NCBI GenBank assembly: GCA_938039675.1
Contig: CALHUI010000011.1
Span: forward strand, 62,001-126,000
Length of the DNA: 64,000 nucleotides
From: an uncultured Cytophagales bacterium
GTDB taxonomy: Bacteria > Bacteroidota > Bacteroidia > Cytophagales > Thermoflexibacteraceae
Direction of reading: 5' to 3'
The position numbers were made by a program, and so were the translations under genes. This document shows positions 18,867 through 27,913 of this stretch, piece after piece. Each line of letters opens with the position of its first letter. Position 1 is the first letter of the stretch. Below the pieces are notes generated by a model that worked only from the letters and a program-made list of their open reading frames with translations, searched no databases and was not told where the DNA came from.

Positions 18867-19847
18867 TTATTGACCTAACACGTAAGCAAAAATCAAGGGC
18901 GCAACAATGGTTGCATCCGACTCAATCACATAGGAAGGCGAATTGACATGCAACTTACCCCATGAAATTTTTTCATTGGGAACAGCACCACTGTATGAGC
19001 CGTAGCTGGTAGTAGAGTCAGAAATTTGGCAGAAATACGCCCAGAAGCTGATTTCATCCATTTCCAAATCTTGCTTCAACATAGGCACGACACAGATGGG
19101 GAAATCGCCTGCAATGCCGCCGCCAATCTGAAAGAAACCAATGCCACTACCTGTTTTGTGGTTGTCAATGTACCATTGCGCAAGGCTGGTCATATACTCA
19201 ATACCGCTTTTCATGGTAGAAGGCTTCAGCTCACCTGTGATACAGTATGAAGCGAAGATGTTACCCAGTGTAGAGTCTTCCCATCCCGGAACGAAAATAG
19301 GCAGGTTGCGCTCGCAGGCAGCCAGCAGCCATGAATCTTTGAGTGGAATTTGATAATACTGCTCCAAAACCCCGCTTTTCAGCAGTTGATAGAAAAACTC
19401 ATGCGGCAGATAACGCTCTCCTTTGTCGTCAGCGGCTTTCCAAAGTTCAAAAATATGCTTCTCGATGCGGCGAATGGCTTCTCCTTCGGGGATGCAGGTA
19501 TCGGTAACGCGGTTGAAGCCGTTCTCCATCAAATCCCATTCTTCTGCCGGCGTCAGGTCGCGGTAGCGCGGGATTCGTTTGTAGAAATCGTGAGCCACGA
19601 GATTAAATACGTCTTCCTCTAAGTTGGCACCGGTACAGGTAATGGCATGTACCTTGCCCTGACGAATCATCTCGGCCAAAGAAATGCCCAATTCGGCTGT
19701 GGACATTGCCCCCGCCAACGTCATAAACATCAAGCCGCCTTTTTCCAGATGCGCCTCGTAGCCTTTGGCAGCATCTACTAATGCAGCAGCGTTAAAATGG
19801 CGGTAGTTTTTTTCGATAAATTGTGAAATCGGCCCTTTTGTGGTCAT
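18867..19847 (-). CDS. Deoxyhypusine-synthase-like protein, catalytic lysine position changed
   Basis: The start at 19847 (MTTKGPISQFIEKNYRHFNA) gives 326 residues; the longer upstream frame overlaps obgE and is rejected. The NAD-binding DHS fold is recognisable throughout: TLAGAMSTAELG, CTGANLEEDVFNLVAH, FVPGWEDSTLGN, GSGIGFFQIGGGIAGDFP, STTSYGSYSGAVPNEKISWGK. In eukaryotic DHS a lysine that forms the enzyme-imine intermediate follows GGGxx; here that position is G247. Bacteria have no eIF5A, so true hypusination is not expected. Homologues in Bacteroidota are well conserved, but their reaction is not known to me; a polyamine- or NAD-dependent activity is possible. It is divergent from obgE with 98 bp between starts. 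Confidence 0.9.
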   Translation of the reverse strand: MTTKGPISQFIEKNYRHFNAAALVDAAKGYEAHLEKGGLMFMTLAGAMSTAELGISLAEMIRQGKVHAITCTGANLEEDVFNLVAHDFYKRIPRYRDLTPAEEWDLMENGFNRVTDTCIPEGEAIRRIEKHIFELWKAADDKGERYLPHEFFYQLLKSGVLEQYYQIPLKDSWLLAACERNLPIFVPGWEDSTLGNIFASYCITGELKPSTMKSGIEYMTSLAQWYIDNHKTGSGIGFFQIGGGIAGDFPICVVPMLKQDLEMDEISFWAYFCQISDSTTSYGSYSGAVPNEKISWGKLHVNSPSYVIESDATIVAPLIFAYVLGQ

Positions 19848-19945
19848 GATTAAATATGGTGAATAGTTGTTGATTTTCAGTAGGTAATGATTTTCTGCCG
19901 CGAAATTAGGCATAAATGAGTAACTTGCGCCCCATTTAAGAGAGA

Positions 19946-20962
19946 ATGTCATCACCTAATTTCATAGACTACGTCAAAATCTACTGCCGCTCAGGCGCAG
20001 GAGGCCCCGGCTCCGTACACTTTCGCCGCGAGAAATATGCCCCCAAAGGAGGCCCCGACGGCGGAGACGGCGGACGCGGCGGACATATCATCCTGCGTGG
20101 CAATGCGCAACTCTGGACGCTGCTGCACCTGAAATACACCAAACACCTCAAAGCCCAAAACGGCGCACCCGGTACAGGGCAAAACTGCACTGGCAAACAA
20201 GGCAAAGACCTGATGATTGAAGTCCCCATAGGAACGGTTGCGCGCCATGCCGAAACCGGAGAGAAAATGGCGGAAATCATGGAAGACGGTCAGGAGATTA
20301 TCTTGCTCAAAGGCGGACGCGGCGGGTTAGGCAATCAGCACTTTGCCACCCCCACTAATCAGACACCGCGCTATGCGCAACCGGGCGAGCCTTTTGAAGA
20401 AGCGTGGATTATTCTGGAACTCAAAGTATTGGCCGATGTCGGGCTGGTAGGTTTCCCCAATGCAGGCAAGTCCACCTTACTATCTGTCATCTCTGCCGCC
20501 AAACCCGAAATAGCCAACTATCCATTTACCACCATTACGCCCAATTTGGGAGTGGTGCACTATCGCGACGACCGCTCTTTCATAGTGGCAGATATTCCGG
20601 GCATTATAGAAGGTGCTGCCGAAGGCAAAGGCCTCGGGCTGCGATTCCTGCGGCACATCGAGCGCAATTCGGTATTGCTTTTTATGATACCTGTGGACAG
20701 CAAAGACATCCGCAAGGAATACGACATCCTGCTGAACGAACTGCGCAAGCATAACCCCGAACTGCTGGAAAAAAAACGCCTGCTTGCCGTTACTAAAGCC
20801 GATATGATTGACCAAGAACTGAAAGAGGCCATAATCAAAGAACTACCCGAGGGAATTCCTGCCGTTTTTATTTCCTCAGTGGCACAGCAAGGTTTGCAAG
20901 AGTTAAAAGATTTGCTCTGGCGTGCCATCACAGACGAAGACAAACCAAAAGAAGCATTTTAA
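19946..20962 (+). CDS. obgE: GTPase ObgE/CgtA
   Basis: Obg is a ribosome-associated GTPase acting in late 50S assembly and linked to ppGpp signalling. The 338 residues hold the glycine-rich Obg fold (about 1-160, with [14 protein letters not shown]), then the G domain. Its motifs are G1 [10 protein letters not shown]3 [10 protein letters not shown]4 TKAD (the usual NKxD with Thr) and G5 SSVAQ. The third, variable C-terminal domain is lacking, as in many Bacteroidota. It precedes psd by 18 bp. Confidence 0.96.
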   Translation: MSSPNFIDYVKIYCRSGAGGPGSVHFRREKYAPKGGPDGGDGGRGGHIILRGNAQLWTLLHLKYTKHLKAQNGAPGTGQNCTGKQGKDLMIEVPIGTVARHAETGEKMAEIMEDGQEIILLKGGRGGLGNQHFATPTNQTPRYAQPGEPFEEAWIILELKVLADVGLVGFPNAGKSTLLSVISAAKPEIANYPFTTITPNLGVVHYRDDRSFIVADIPGIIEGAAEGKGLGLRFLRHIERNSVLLFMIPVDSKDIRKEYDILLNELRKHNPELLEKKRLLAVTKADMIDQELKEAIIKELPEGIPAVFISSVAQQGLQELKDLLWRAITDEDKPKEAF

Positions 20963-20980
20963 AACGAACCTGTTAAATCC

Positions 20981-21640
20981 ATGACCATCCACCGCGAAGG
21001 ATACTCTACTTTGTTGCTGACGTTAGTTGTACTGACCGTTCTGAACGTCACATTACATTATTTCTTACCTGCACAAGAATTGGTACACAATATTGTGTTG
21101 CTTATTAGTCTTTTACTTTTTTTGATTGTGCTGCAGTTTTTCCGCAACCCGCATTTAGAAATACAGGTGCAGGCAGGCAAAGTAGTTGCCCCTGCCGACG
21201 GCAAAGTAGTTGTAATTGAGGAAACCTTTGAAAATGAATACTTTAAAGACAAACGCAAACAGATTTCCATATTCATGTCGCCTTTTAACGTACACGTAAA
21301 CCGCAATCCGATTTCAGGTGTGGTGAAATATTTCCGCTACCATCCGGGGCTATATCTGGTGGCATGGCATCCCAAAGCAAGCACCGACAACGAACGCACT
21401 ACCATAGTTGTACAAAACGATAAAGGCACGGAAGTTCTCTTCCGTCAGATTGCCGGCGCACTTGCCCGCCGCATTTGCTGGTACATAGAGGAAGGCCAAC
21501 GCGTAGTGCAAGGTTCAGAATTCGGCTTTATCAAATTTGGCTCGCGTGTGGATATTTTTTTGCCTTTGGATGCAAAAATTACCGTAGAACTTAATCAAAA
21601 AACCACCGCAGGCAAAACAGTTATTGCCGAAATCGGCTAA
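20981..21640 (+). CDS. psd: Phosphatidylserine decarboxylase proenzyme (short type)
   Basis: Psd makes phosphatidylethanolamine at the inner membrane. The 219 residues start with two TM segments (about 10-55), followed by the decarboxylase domain. Family blocks are APADGKVV, SIFMSPFNVHVNRNP and KFGSRVDIFLP. Self-cleavage is expected between G187 and S188, giving a short alpha chain with an N-terminal pyruvoyl group. The length is that of the short PSD-A-type enzyme. It is cotranscribed with obgE. Confidence 0.94.
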   Translation: MTIHREGYSTLLLTLVVLTVLNVTLHYFLPAQELVHNIVLLISLLLFLIVLQFFRNPHLEIQVQAGKVVAPADGKVVVIEETFENEYFKDKRKQISIFMSPFNVHVNRNPISGVVKYFRYHPGLYLVAWHPKASTDNERTTIVVQNDKGTEVLFRQIAGALARRICWYIEEGQRVVQGSEFGFIKFGSRVDIFLPLDAKITVELNQKTTAGKTVIAEIG

Positions 21641-21722
21641 CCCCAACCCCGAATTATTTCCGATTTAGCAAAACCATGCCCTTAAATAATCGGTTAGAAA
21701 TTTAGAAATTTGTGATAGTGCT

Positions 21723-21730
21723 TATATTTG
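21723..21730 (+). promoter_or_regulatory. Probable -7 box of nqrF
   Basis: TATATTTG matches the Bacteroidota -7 consensus TAnnTTTG exactly, 28 bp before the nqrF ATG. The -33 region is TTT rather than TTG at 19-nt spacing, so the promoter may be moderate. Confidence 0.45.
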
Positions 21731-21758
21731 TAACCTAATTTTAAACGAATCACTTTCA

Positions 21759-23060
21759 ATGACAACAGTAGTAATAGCATCTATCGTTGCATTTACGGTG
21801 CTTATCATCCTGCTGGTATTGTTGCTGCTTTTTGCACAAGCAAAATTGGTACAATCAGGCAATGTAAAAATCGTAATTAATGGCGATGAGGCCAATCCGC
21901 TCATTGTTCCGGCAGGTTCTTCCCTATTGGCAACCCTGTCTAACCAGAAAATCTTTTTACCTTCTGCCTGTGGCGGCGGCGGCACCTGCGCTATGTGTAA
22001 GTGCGTCGTAGAAGACGGTGGCGGCGATGTGTTGCCAACCGAAGTAGGCCACCTGAGTCGCACCGAACAGAAACAAAAAGTTCGCTTAGCCTGTCAGGTA
22101 AAGGTAAAGCAAGACATGCACATCCATGTGCACGAAGAAATCTTCGGCATCAAAAAATGGGAATGTGAAGTAGTTTCCAATTACAACGTGGCCTCCTTCA
22201 TCAAAGAGTTTGTAGTGAAACTCCCCGAAGGCGAAACTCTTAATTTTCAATCTGGCGGTTATATCCAAGTGGACGTGCCTGCCATCGAGGTAGATTTCAA
22301 AGATATTGATATTCGCCCACATCCTGATGACCCTGCCGGCCCCGATAAGTTCCGCCCTGAGTGGGATAAGTTCAAACTGTGGGATTTGAAGATGAAAAAC
22401 CCTGAGCCTGTGTTCCGAGCCTACTCTATGGCTAACCACCCGGCCGAAGGTAACATCATTATGTTGAACATCCGTATTGCAACTCCCCCATGGGACCGTG
22501 TAAACAACAAATGGATGGATGTTAATCCGGGCGTATGTTCTTCCTACATATTTACCCGCAAACCGGGAGATAAGGTAACTATTTCAGGTCCTTATGGTGA
22601 GTTCTTTATCAAGCCGACCAAACGTGAAATGGTTTATATAGGCGGCGGTGCAGGCATGGCTCCTCTGCGTTCTCATATCTTCCACCTGTTCCATACCATG
22701 AAAACCGACCGTAAAGTATCGTTCTGGTATGGCGGTCGTTCTAAGCGCGAACTGTTCTACACCGAACACTTCCGTAAGATTGAGCAAGAATTCCCTAATT
22801 TTAAATACTACATTGCTCTTTCCGAACCGCTGCCTGAGGACAACTGGCAAGTGAAAAATGGTATTGACGGTGAAGGTGACGGCTTTGTAGGGTTCATTCA
22901 TCAGGTGTTTATTGACAACTATCTTTCTAAGCACCCCGAGCCCGAAGAAATTGAATTCTATTTCTGTGGCCCGCCTATGATGAACGCTGCTGTGCTCAAA
23001 ATGTGCGATGATTTCGGCATTCCACCTGAAAACGTAGCATTTGATGACTTCGGCGGATAA
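21759..23060 (+). CDS. nqrF: Na+-translocating NADH:quinone reductase subunit F
   Basis: NqrF is the electron-entry subunit of Na+-NQR: it oxidises NADH through FAD and a 2Fe-2S centre. The 433 residues hold one N-terminal TM helix (5-27) and a plant-type ferredoxin domain. Cluster ligands are C71, C77, C80 and C112 (CX5CX2C...C). The FAD-binding domain (RAYSMANHP) and NADH-binding domain ([39 protein letters not shown]) follow, with the conserved end DDFGG. The other five nqr genes are not in this window: upstream is psd and downstream a convergent gene after a strong terminator. Confidence 0.96.
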   Translation: MTTVVIASIVAFTVLIILLVLLLLFAQAKLVQSGNVKIVINGDEANPLIVPAGSSLLATLSNQKIFLPSACGGGGTCAMCKCVVEDGGGDVLPTEVGHLSRTEQKQKVRLACQVKVKQDMHIHVHEEIFGIKKWECEVVSNYNVASFIKEFVVKLPEGETLNFQSGGYIQVDVPAIEVDFKDIDIRPHPDDPAGPDKFRPEWDKFKLWDLKMKNPEPVFRAYSMANHPAEGNIIMLNIRIATPPWDRVNNKWMDVNPGVCSSYIFTRKPGDKVTISGPYGEFFIKPTKREMVYIGGGAGMAPLRSHIFHLFHTMKTDRKVSFWYGGRSKRELFYTEHFRKIEQEFPNFKYYIALSEPLPEDNWQVKNGIDGEGDGFVGFIHQVFIDNYLSKHPEPEEIEFYFCGPPMMNAAVLKMCDDFGIPPENVAFDDFGG

Positions 23061-23080
23061 TAGGCTGTATAACTAACTAA

Positions 23081-23113
23081 AAAGTCATTCCGTTTTTGGG
23101 AATGACTTTTTTT
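23081..23113. terminator. Bidirectional terminator after nqrF
   Basis: An 11-bp stem (AAAGTCATTCC / GGAATGACTTT) with a 7-nt loop is followed by T's on the plus strand and preceded by A's. It serves nqrF and the convergent gene ending at 23117. Confidence 0.85.
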
Positions 23114-23116
23114 AGT

Positions 23117-24076
23117 TTAAACAGGCAGTTGTCGCAATCGATTAAGTTCCTGTATGAATTCCTGCCAAATTTCATCTACTATCTGTGCGGCAGGCTTAAT
23201 GCTGTCTATCAGTGCAGCAATTTGCCCAATTTCCAACTCCCCTTCGGTCATATCGCCTTCAAATATGCCTTTTTTGGCGCGCCCCCTGCCCAACAGCGTG
23301 CGCAGTTCTTCGGCCGTAGCACCGCGCAGTTCCGCCCGTTTAACTTGTTGGTAAAATTCATTTTTAATCAATCGCACAGGGGCTAACTGTTTGAGAACCA
23401 ACTCTGTTTCACCCTCCTTTACTCCGATAACTCTTGCTTTAAATGCAGGATGAGCAGAGGATTCCTCCGAAGCAGCAAAACGAGTGCCCATTTGCACGCC
23501 TTCTGCCCCCAGCGCAAAGGCAGCCAACATACCCGCACCATTGGTAATGCCGCCGGCGGCAATCAAAGGAATTTGTATGGCCTGCCGTACCATCGGAATC
23601 AGGCAAAAAGTAGTGGTTTCCTCACGACCATTGTGCCCGCCAGCCTCAAAGCCTTCTGCCACTACTGCATCTACCCCCGCCTGTTCGGCCTTTTGGGCAA
23701 ATTTGACACTGCTAACTACGTGTACCACGCGAATGCCGGCAGCTTTCAACGTACCCGTCCAAGTAGCAGGGTTGCCCGCCGAAGTGAATACAACAGGTAC
23801 TTGCTCCTCCATAATGATAGCCATATGCTTATCAATATCGGGGTAGAGCATGGGGACATTAACGGCGAAAGTCGTTTGGAGCGGTAAGGCCGCGCGGCAT
23901 TTGCGGATGTGCTCGCGCAGCACATCAGGATACATAGAGCCGGCACCAATGATGCCCAAACCTCCGGCACCCGATACGGCAGCCGCCAGCCGCCAACCGC
24001 TGCACCATACCATACCTGCCTGAATGATGGGATATCGGATATTCAGCAGTTCTGTAATTCTGTTGCTAAAATTCAT
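23117..24076 (-). CDS. FMN-dependent nitronate monooxygenase / FabK-like enoyl reductase
   Basis: The 319-residue TIM-barrel flavoprotein carries the family signs YPIIQAGMVW near the N-terminus, EAGGHNG (phosphate/FMN and catalytic-His region), AAGGITNG and ALGAEGVQMGTRF. These are shared by 2-nitropropane dioxygenases and the enoyl-ACP reductase FabK, and sequence alone does not settle which. Its ATG overlaps the stop of the upstream GAF gene by 4 bp (24073-24076), so the two are translationally coupled. Confidence 0.85.
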   Translation of the reverse strand: MNFSNRITELLNIRYPIIQAGMVWCSGWRLAAAVSGAGGLGIIGAGSMYPDVLREHIRKCRAALPLQTTFAVNVPMLYPDIDKHMAIIMEEQVPVVFTSAGNPATWTGTLKAAGIRVVHVVSSVKFAQKAEQAGVDAVVAEGFEAGGHNGREETTTFCLIPMVRQAIQIPLIAAGGITNGAGMLAAFALGAEGVQMGTRFAASEESSAHPAFKARVIGVKEGETELVLKQLAPVRLIKNEFYQQVKRAELRGATAEELRTLLGRGRAKKGIFEGDMTEGELEIGQIAALIDSIKPAAQIVDEIWQEFIQELNRLRQLPV

Positions 24077-24831
24077 GACATTTGATTGAACTCCATAAAA
24101 GTAGCCAAAATATTAGCCATCAAATAGGCCAATTGCTCCTCTTCGGCTGTCCAATTACGGGGCATGCCAACGTGCTCATGGCACAGCACCCCCACCATTT
24201 CACCTTTAACCCAAATAGGGACATCCAGCATAGAATTTATGCCCAAAGGCTTCAAATAGGGCTCACTAAATTCGCTTGTTCCCGGGTGTATGTGTGCGTT
24301 ATTGGCTGCCAGGCATCGCTCTGTGCGGATAGTGGCAAAATAACGCGGAAACATTTTAGCTTCCAGCATTGCCCCGGCCGTATGCTGCGCATCAGATTTG
24401 GTGAACAAATCGCGGCAAACAATAGCTGAATGGTCTGCATTATACAGCCATATGCTTACACGCTCAACCTGAATCATTTGCGATAATAGCTCGGTTACAC
24501 GATAAAACAGCAAATCTGCATTGCGAATGTACAATTCGCGCTGAGCAAAAAAATCGTTAAGTAAGTTCAGATTTTTTCTGTTGTCTGCTTGTGCCGTGCT
24601 TGAGGAACTTTTTTGCAGCGGGTTGTTGCTTAGGCTACTTTCCGGTGCTTTGCCAAACTCTTTGCGGATATGCTCCATTGCTTTTGCAAAAGAGTTCACC
24701 AATTCGGGCTTATCTTCTAATATGCTTGCTTCAATGGATGAAATTTTGGTTATGATGGAAAGTTTAGTTCGTGCAGGAATGCCACCCAATTCGGTAGCCT
24801 CACGATAGAATCTTTGTAGCTGTTGTCCCAT
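24073..24831 (-). CDS. GAF-domain protein
   Basis: The 252 residues consist of a charged N-terminal helical region (1-90), then a GAF domain (about 95-250). Typical elements are the helix before VERVSIWLYNADHSAIVCRDLF and the C-terminal block SMLDVPIWVKGEMVGVLCHEH. It has no output domain and no TM segment, so it is cytosolic and may bind a small ligand or flavin or act as a partner subunit. It lies 31 bp after the kinase-like gene and overlaps the FabK-like gene by 4 bp; the three form an operon. Confidence 0.82.
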   Translation of the reverse strand: MGQQLQRFYREATELGGIPARTKLSIITKISSIEASILEDKPELVNSFAKAMEHIRKEFGKAPESSLSNNPLQKSSSSTAQADNRKNLNLLNDFFAQRELYIRNADLLFYRVTELLSQMIQVERVSIWLYNADHSAIVCRDLFTKSDAQHTAGAMLEAKMFPRYFATIRTERCLAANNAHIHPGTSEFSEPYLKPLGINSMLDVPIWVKGEMVGVLCHEHVGMPRNWTAEEEQLAYLMANILATFMEFNQMS

Positions 24832-24862
24832 AAAAATGAAAATTTATTATTTGAGTAGATTG

Positions 24863-25747
24863 CTACAAAAAACGTCGGAGCGTTTGCTCGATGCTGCTCA
24901 GATAGCTCTCTCCAAACAGATTGAGATGAACCAACAAAGGATACAGATTGTAAATGGGCACTCGCTCGCGAAAATTGTCGCCTAAGGGCATTACCTCGCG
25001 GTAGGCATCATAAAAACGTTGCTCGAATCCGCCAAAAAGCTGTGTGTAGGCAATTTCTGCCTCTCTAAAACCAAAATATACGGCAGGGTCTATCAGACAG
25101 GGTTCACCTTTATGGCCTGTGATAATATTTCCGCCCCACAAGTCGCCGTGCAGCAATGATGCCGAAGTATTAGGTATCAAATCGGGTAATTTTTGGTAAA
25201 ACCTATCTAATTGACTTAATAAGGCACTGTCTATCAAATTATTGTAGTAGGCCAGCCCTGCCTGAATACGCAGCCGCTTCTCTATAAAAAATTCGATGCC
25301 ATCGCTCATCCATTCATTGCTTTGCGGCAAACTGCCGATATAATTGTTGAAACCAAGCCCGAATTGCTGCTGCCGATGGCGATGCAAGTTAGCCAGTCCA
25401 TGCCCTAATTGCTCCCAGTAGTTGCGTTGCGGAATAGTTGGCTCAAAAAACTCTAACAACAAATACGAACGCCCTTGTTGCTTGCCAACATGTATGACTC
25501 GCGGCGTACTAAGCGACTCGGTGGCCGCCAAAAGTTGCAGCCCCCTTGCTTCTGCATCAAACATTTCGTAGGCCGCCGCCGACTCATTAAACTTCAAAAA
25601 ATACTTATCTCGATTGGTTTGCAGCCGCACGGCATTGTTGATACAGCCGCCATGCAAAAATTGCATATCTTCTATTTGATGCTCCCAACCCGTTGCTTCA
25701 AAAAGTACGGATTCAAAAAACTGATTTTGTGCATCGGCTGAAAACAT
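24863..25747 (-). CDS. Fructosamine kinase / ketosamine-3-kinase family protein
   Basis: The start at 25747 gives 294 residues; the upstream extension has no family similarity. Visible motifs are HGGCINNA at the nucleotide-binding N-lobe, YFLKFNE (ATP lysine), LHGDLWGGNIITG (catalytic Asp with HGDxxxxN) and LIDPAVYFG (the DFG-like metal site). Family members phosphorylate ketosamines or ribulosamines on glycated proteins, starting deglycation. It is the first gene of the operon with the GAF and FabK-like genes. Confidence 0.88.
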   Translation of the reverse strand: MFSADAQNQFFESVLFEATGWEHQIEDMQFLHGGCINNAVRLQTNRDKYFLKFNESAAAYEMFDAEARGLQLLAATESLSTPRVIHVGKQQGRSYLLLEFFEPTIPQRNYWEQLGHGLANLHRHRQQQFGLGFNNYIGSLPQSNEWMSDGIEFFIEKRLRIQAGLAYYNNLIDSALLSQLDRFYQKLPDLIPNTSASLLHGDLWGGNIITGHKGEPCLIDPAVYFGFREAEIAYTQLFGGFEQRFYDAYREVMPLGDNFRERVPIYNLYPLLVHLNLFGESYLSSIEQTLRRFL

Positions 25748-25965
25748 GGCTCGGCGTAGAATTTCGGAATTTAGATGCAGAATGTGGAATTCAAACCGCG
25801 TTAGCTGCCACAATCCGTATGCTGATGTAATACACTCATCAGCTTTACATGGCAAATATACGCAAATCTGACAGGTGTTAGCAACTTACAAAATTTAAAT
25901 ACTTGTTTTTCAATAATTTATATAAAGTATTTTGTAAACTACTTGCAATTCTGTACAACAGATAT

Positions 25966-26859
25966 TTACTCCAAAAACTCATTGGTCAGCATTTCTTCTG
26001 CATTGATTTGAAAATGCAGCGCACCATTTTCACCCAGCCAGTTAAGATATTGCCGAAAAAGTGGAATCTGTATAGTGCCCCAGCGTTCAAACATATCTAA
26101 ACTGAACTGATTGGTAGCAACAATTGCTTTAAAAAGCATTTTTTCATGAAAATGCTCGTTGGTCGGTATATGCTTCGCTAATATGCCAATGGCTTCGCGG
26201 ATGTGGTCGTGCGCAAAATAAAAACCGGCGCTAATTACATGCAGTAATATTTTCAGCAAGCGGCTGTTTTGTTGCGCCCAACTTTTATTACACACCAGCA
26301 GCGGACAATTCGGATAAGGAATGTCGGCTTCATGCAACGGTATCCATCGCCCTGCAATACCGTTCGTTTCCATCTCGGTGCCTTCCCAAGGATAAAAGCC
26401 CCAACAAAGCTCGACTTCTTTGTTCTTAAAAGCCTCCCATGTATCCAATTTATTAACAACAATCGTTTGTAGAGCAGATAGTCTGGCATATCTGGCCATA
26501 TGTTGAACAATTAATGCCTCATACGGCAATTGGAGAGCAGCATAGCGCGGCATCTCCCCTGCCAATGCAGCCCGCACGGCAAAACCGGTAGCTTGCGGTT
26601 GCAGTAGCGCTGCCACTGCTACATAGTCGCGGTTATTTTTCTGATAGGCCTCTATCAGCAACTCGGGCGGACAAATCGCAATATCCACACTCCCGTTGAT
26701 GAGTTTTTGCAGCGTATCGGTAGCATAACTATCCGATTCCGGGCTTACCGATAAAAGCTCGATGGATGCTTTGGCAAACCAATTTTTTGCCTGTGCAACT
26801 ACAATGCCTATGTGCAGGCTGTTAGTAAACCAGTCTAAAGCAAGTTTGATAGTGGTCAT
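25966..26859 (-). CDS. NMT1/ThiY-like substrate-binding protein without signal peptide
   Basis: The ATG at 26859 (MTTIKLALDWFTNSLHIGIV) gives 297 residues of the periplasmic-binding-protein type II fold of the NMT1/THI5-like family. The canonical LALDWxxNxxHxG start and the region GSVDIAICPPE are present. It has no signal peptide or lipobox, and no ABC permease or ATPase gene is nearby. It may therefore be a cytosolic binding protein or an enzyme rather than a transporter part. The cysteine-rich CCCFC motif of yeast Thi5 is not seen. The substrate is unknown; a pyrimidine or thiamine precursor is only a family-level guess. Confidence 0.8.
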   Translation of the reverse strand: MTTIKLALDWFTNSLHIGIVVAQAKNWFAKASIELLSVSPESDSYATDTLQKLINGSVDIAICPPELLIEAYQKNNRDYVAVAALLQPQATGFAVRAALAGEMPRYAALQLPYEALIVQHMARYARLSALQTIVVNKLDTWEAFKNKEVELCWGFYPWEGTEMETNGIAGRWIPLHEADIPYPNCPLLVCNKSWAQQNSRLLKILLHVISAGFYFAHDHIREAIGILAKHIPTNEHFHEKMLFKAIVATNQFSLDMFERWGTIQIPLFRQYLNWLGENGALHFQINAEEMLTNEFLE

Positions 26860-27024
26860 GCGTTTTCTGTACAAACGTTAACAAAGTACGAAAACTTTAT
26901 TGAAGCTCACAACTCGGGTAACAAGTCCAACCCAATTATTCATCATCCGGTTTTTTTGAATGATTGCCTGTGCCACAAGTTGAGAGAGTTACTCGAGTTG
27001 CAACAAACTGATTGCCCGGTTCAG

Positions 27025-27850
27025 CTACCTGTAAGCCTCGATTCTATACCCTTGAATATCAGCCAAATGCGAAGCATCCATCAGCAGCAAGGTCTGTTGG
27101 ATATGTTCGTGCTGCTCTTCGTAATAGGCCAACAGCTCGTGGAGCAATTCCTCGGCAGTGAAAATATCGCGAAACTCGGGTTTTCGGTCAATTTTTGGAA
27201 TCAACACGTTCATAAGCAGCATTTTAACGGCTTTATCTGTCGCTTCGCCAAGTTGCTTGCTAAAAGGGTCGCCTGTAAAATCTGCAAGGCTGCATCTGTT
27301 TCCTGCTGTTGCAGCAGCAACTGTGCGTAGTGTAAAGTGGTGTAGGCCTGCCATATTTTATCAGGGGCAAGTTGCAGAGCTTTTTCAAGGTAATTTTTCT
27401 GCCGCTCATAGCTGATGTGCCACATCGGATGCCCGTAGAAGTAGGCAATACCTAAATTGTGATAGTAGCACCAAGCATGTTCGGTAATGGTTTCGGCATC
27501 ATCTTCCATGCCATCCAATATCTCACTGTTAATCAGCATACCCTGTGAAATATGGTAGGCAAGGGTTATATCCTGCCGAAAGTCGTGATTTTCGTTATGA
27601 TAGTTGTAAGCAGCCTGATAACCATGCTTTTTGAGGGAAAGCAAGCCTAATCAACTCCGCCAAAGACTGAACGACGGCATAAATCAACGAAATACTTCCA
27701 GAAGACCAATCAGGCGACAGCGATAACCCGAATTCATCGTAAACAATGGTTAGGTTGTTCGCATGAACAGGTTGGGTACTTACCGTAAAGCAATGGCTTA
27801 ACTTTTTTCAACAAGAAATCGGCGCAATTGCTTTGATACCATTCATGCAT
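27025..27850 (-). pseudogene. TPR-like gene broken by three frameshifts
   Basis: Reading the minus strand from 27850, coding-like sequence passes through three frame changes. The first piece is MHEWYQSNCADFLLKK. The second runs through HANNLTIVYDEFGLSLSPDW to about 27630. The third contains HAWCYYHNLGIAYFYGHPMW and the TPR-like YLEKALQLAPDKIWQAYTTL. The last is KPEFRDIFTAEELLHELLAYY, ending at the stop at 27025. Each shift falls at or near a short A-run (A6, A5, A4 in the coding strand). Rejoined, it would be about 275 residues. Flanking genes are intact. Decay is the simplest reading; homopolymer sequencing errors are the alternative. Confidence 0.6.
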
Positions 27851-27913
27851 GGGCAGGGATTTGCTTTTGTTAAATGTAATAAAATGAACGGAAAATTATG
27901 TTTTTGGGGTTAA

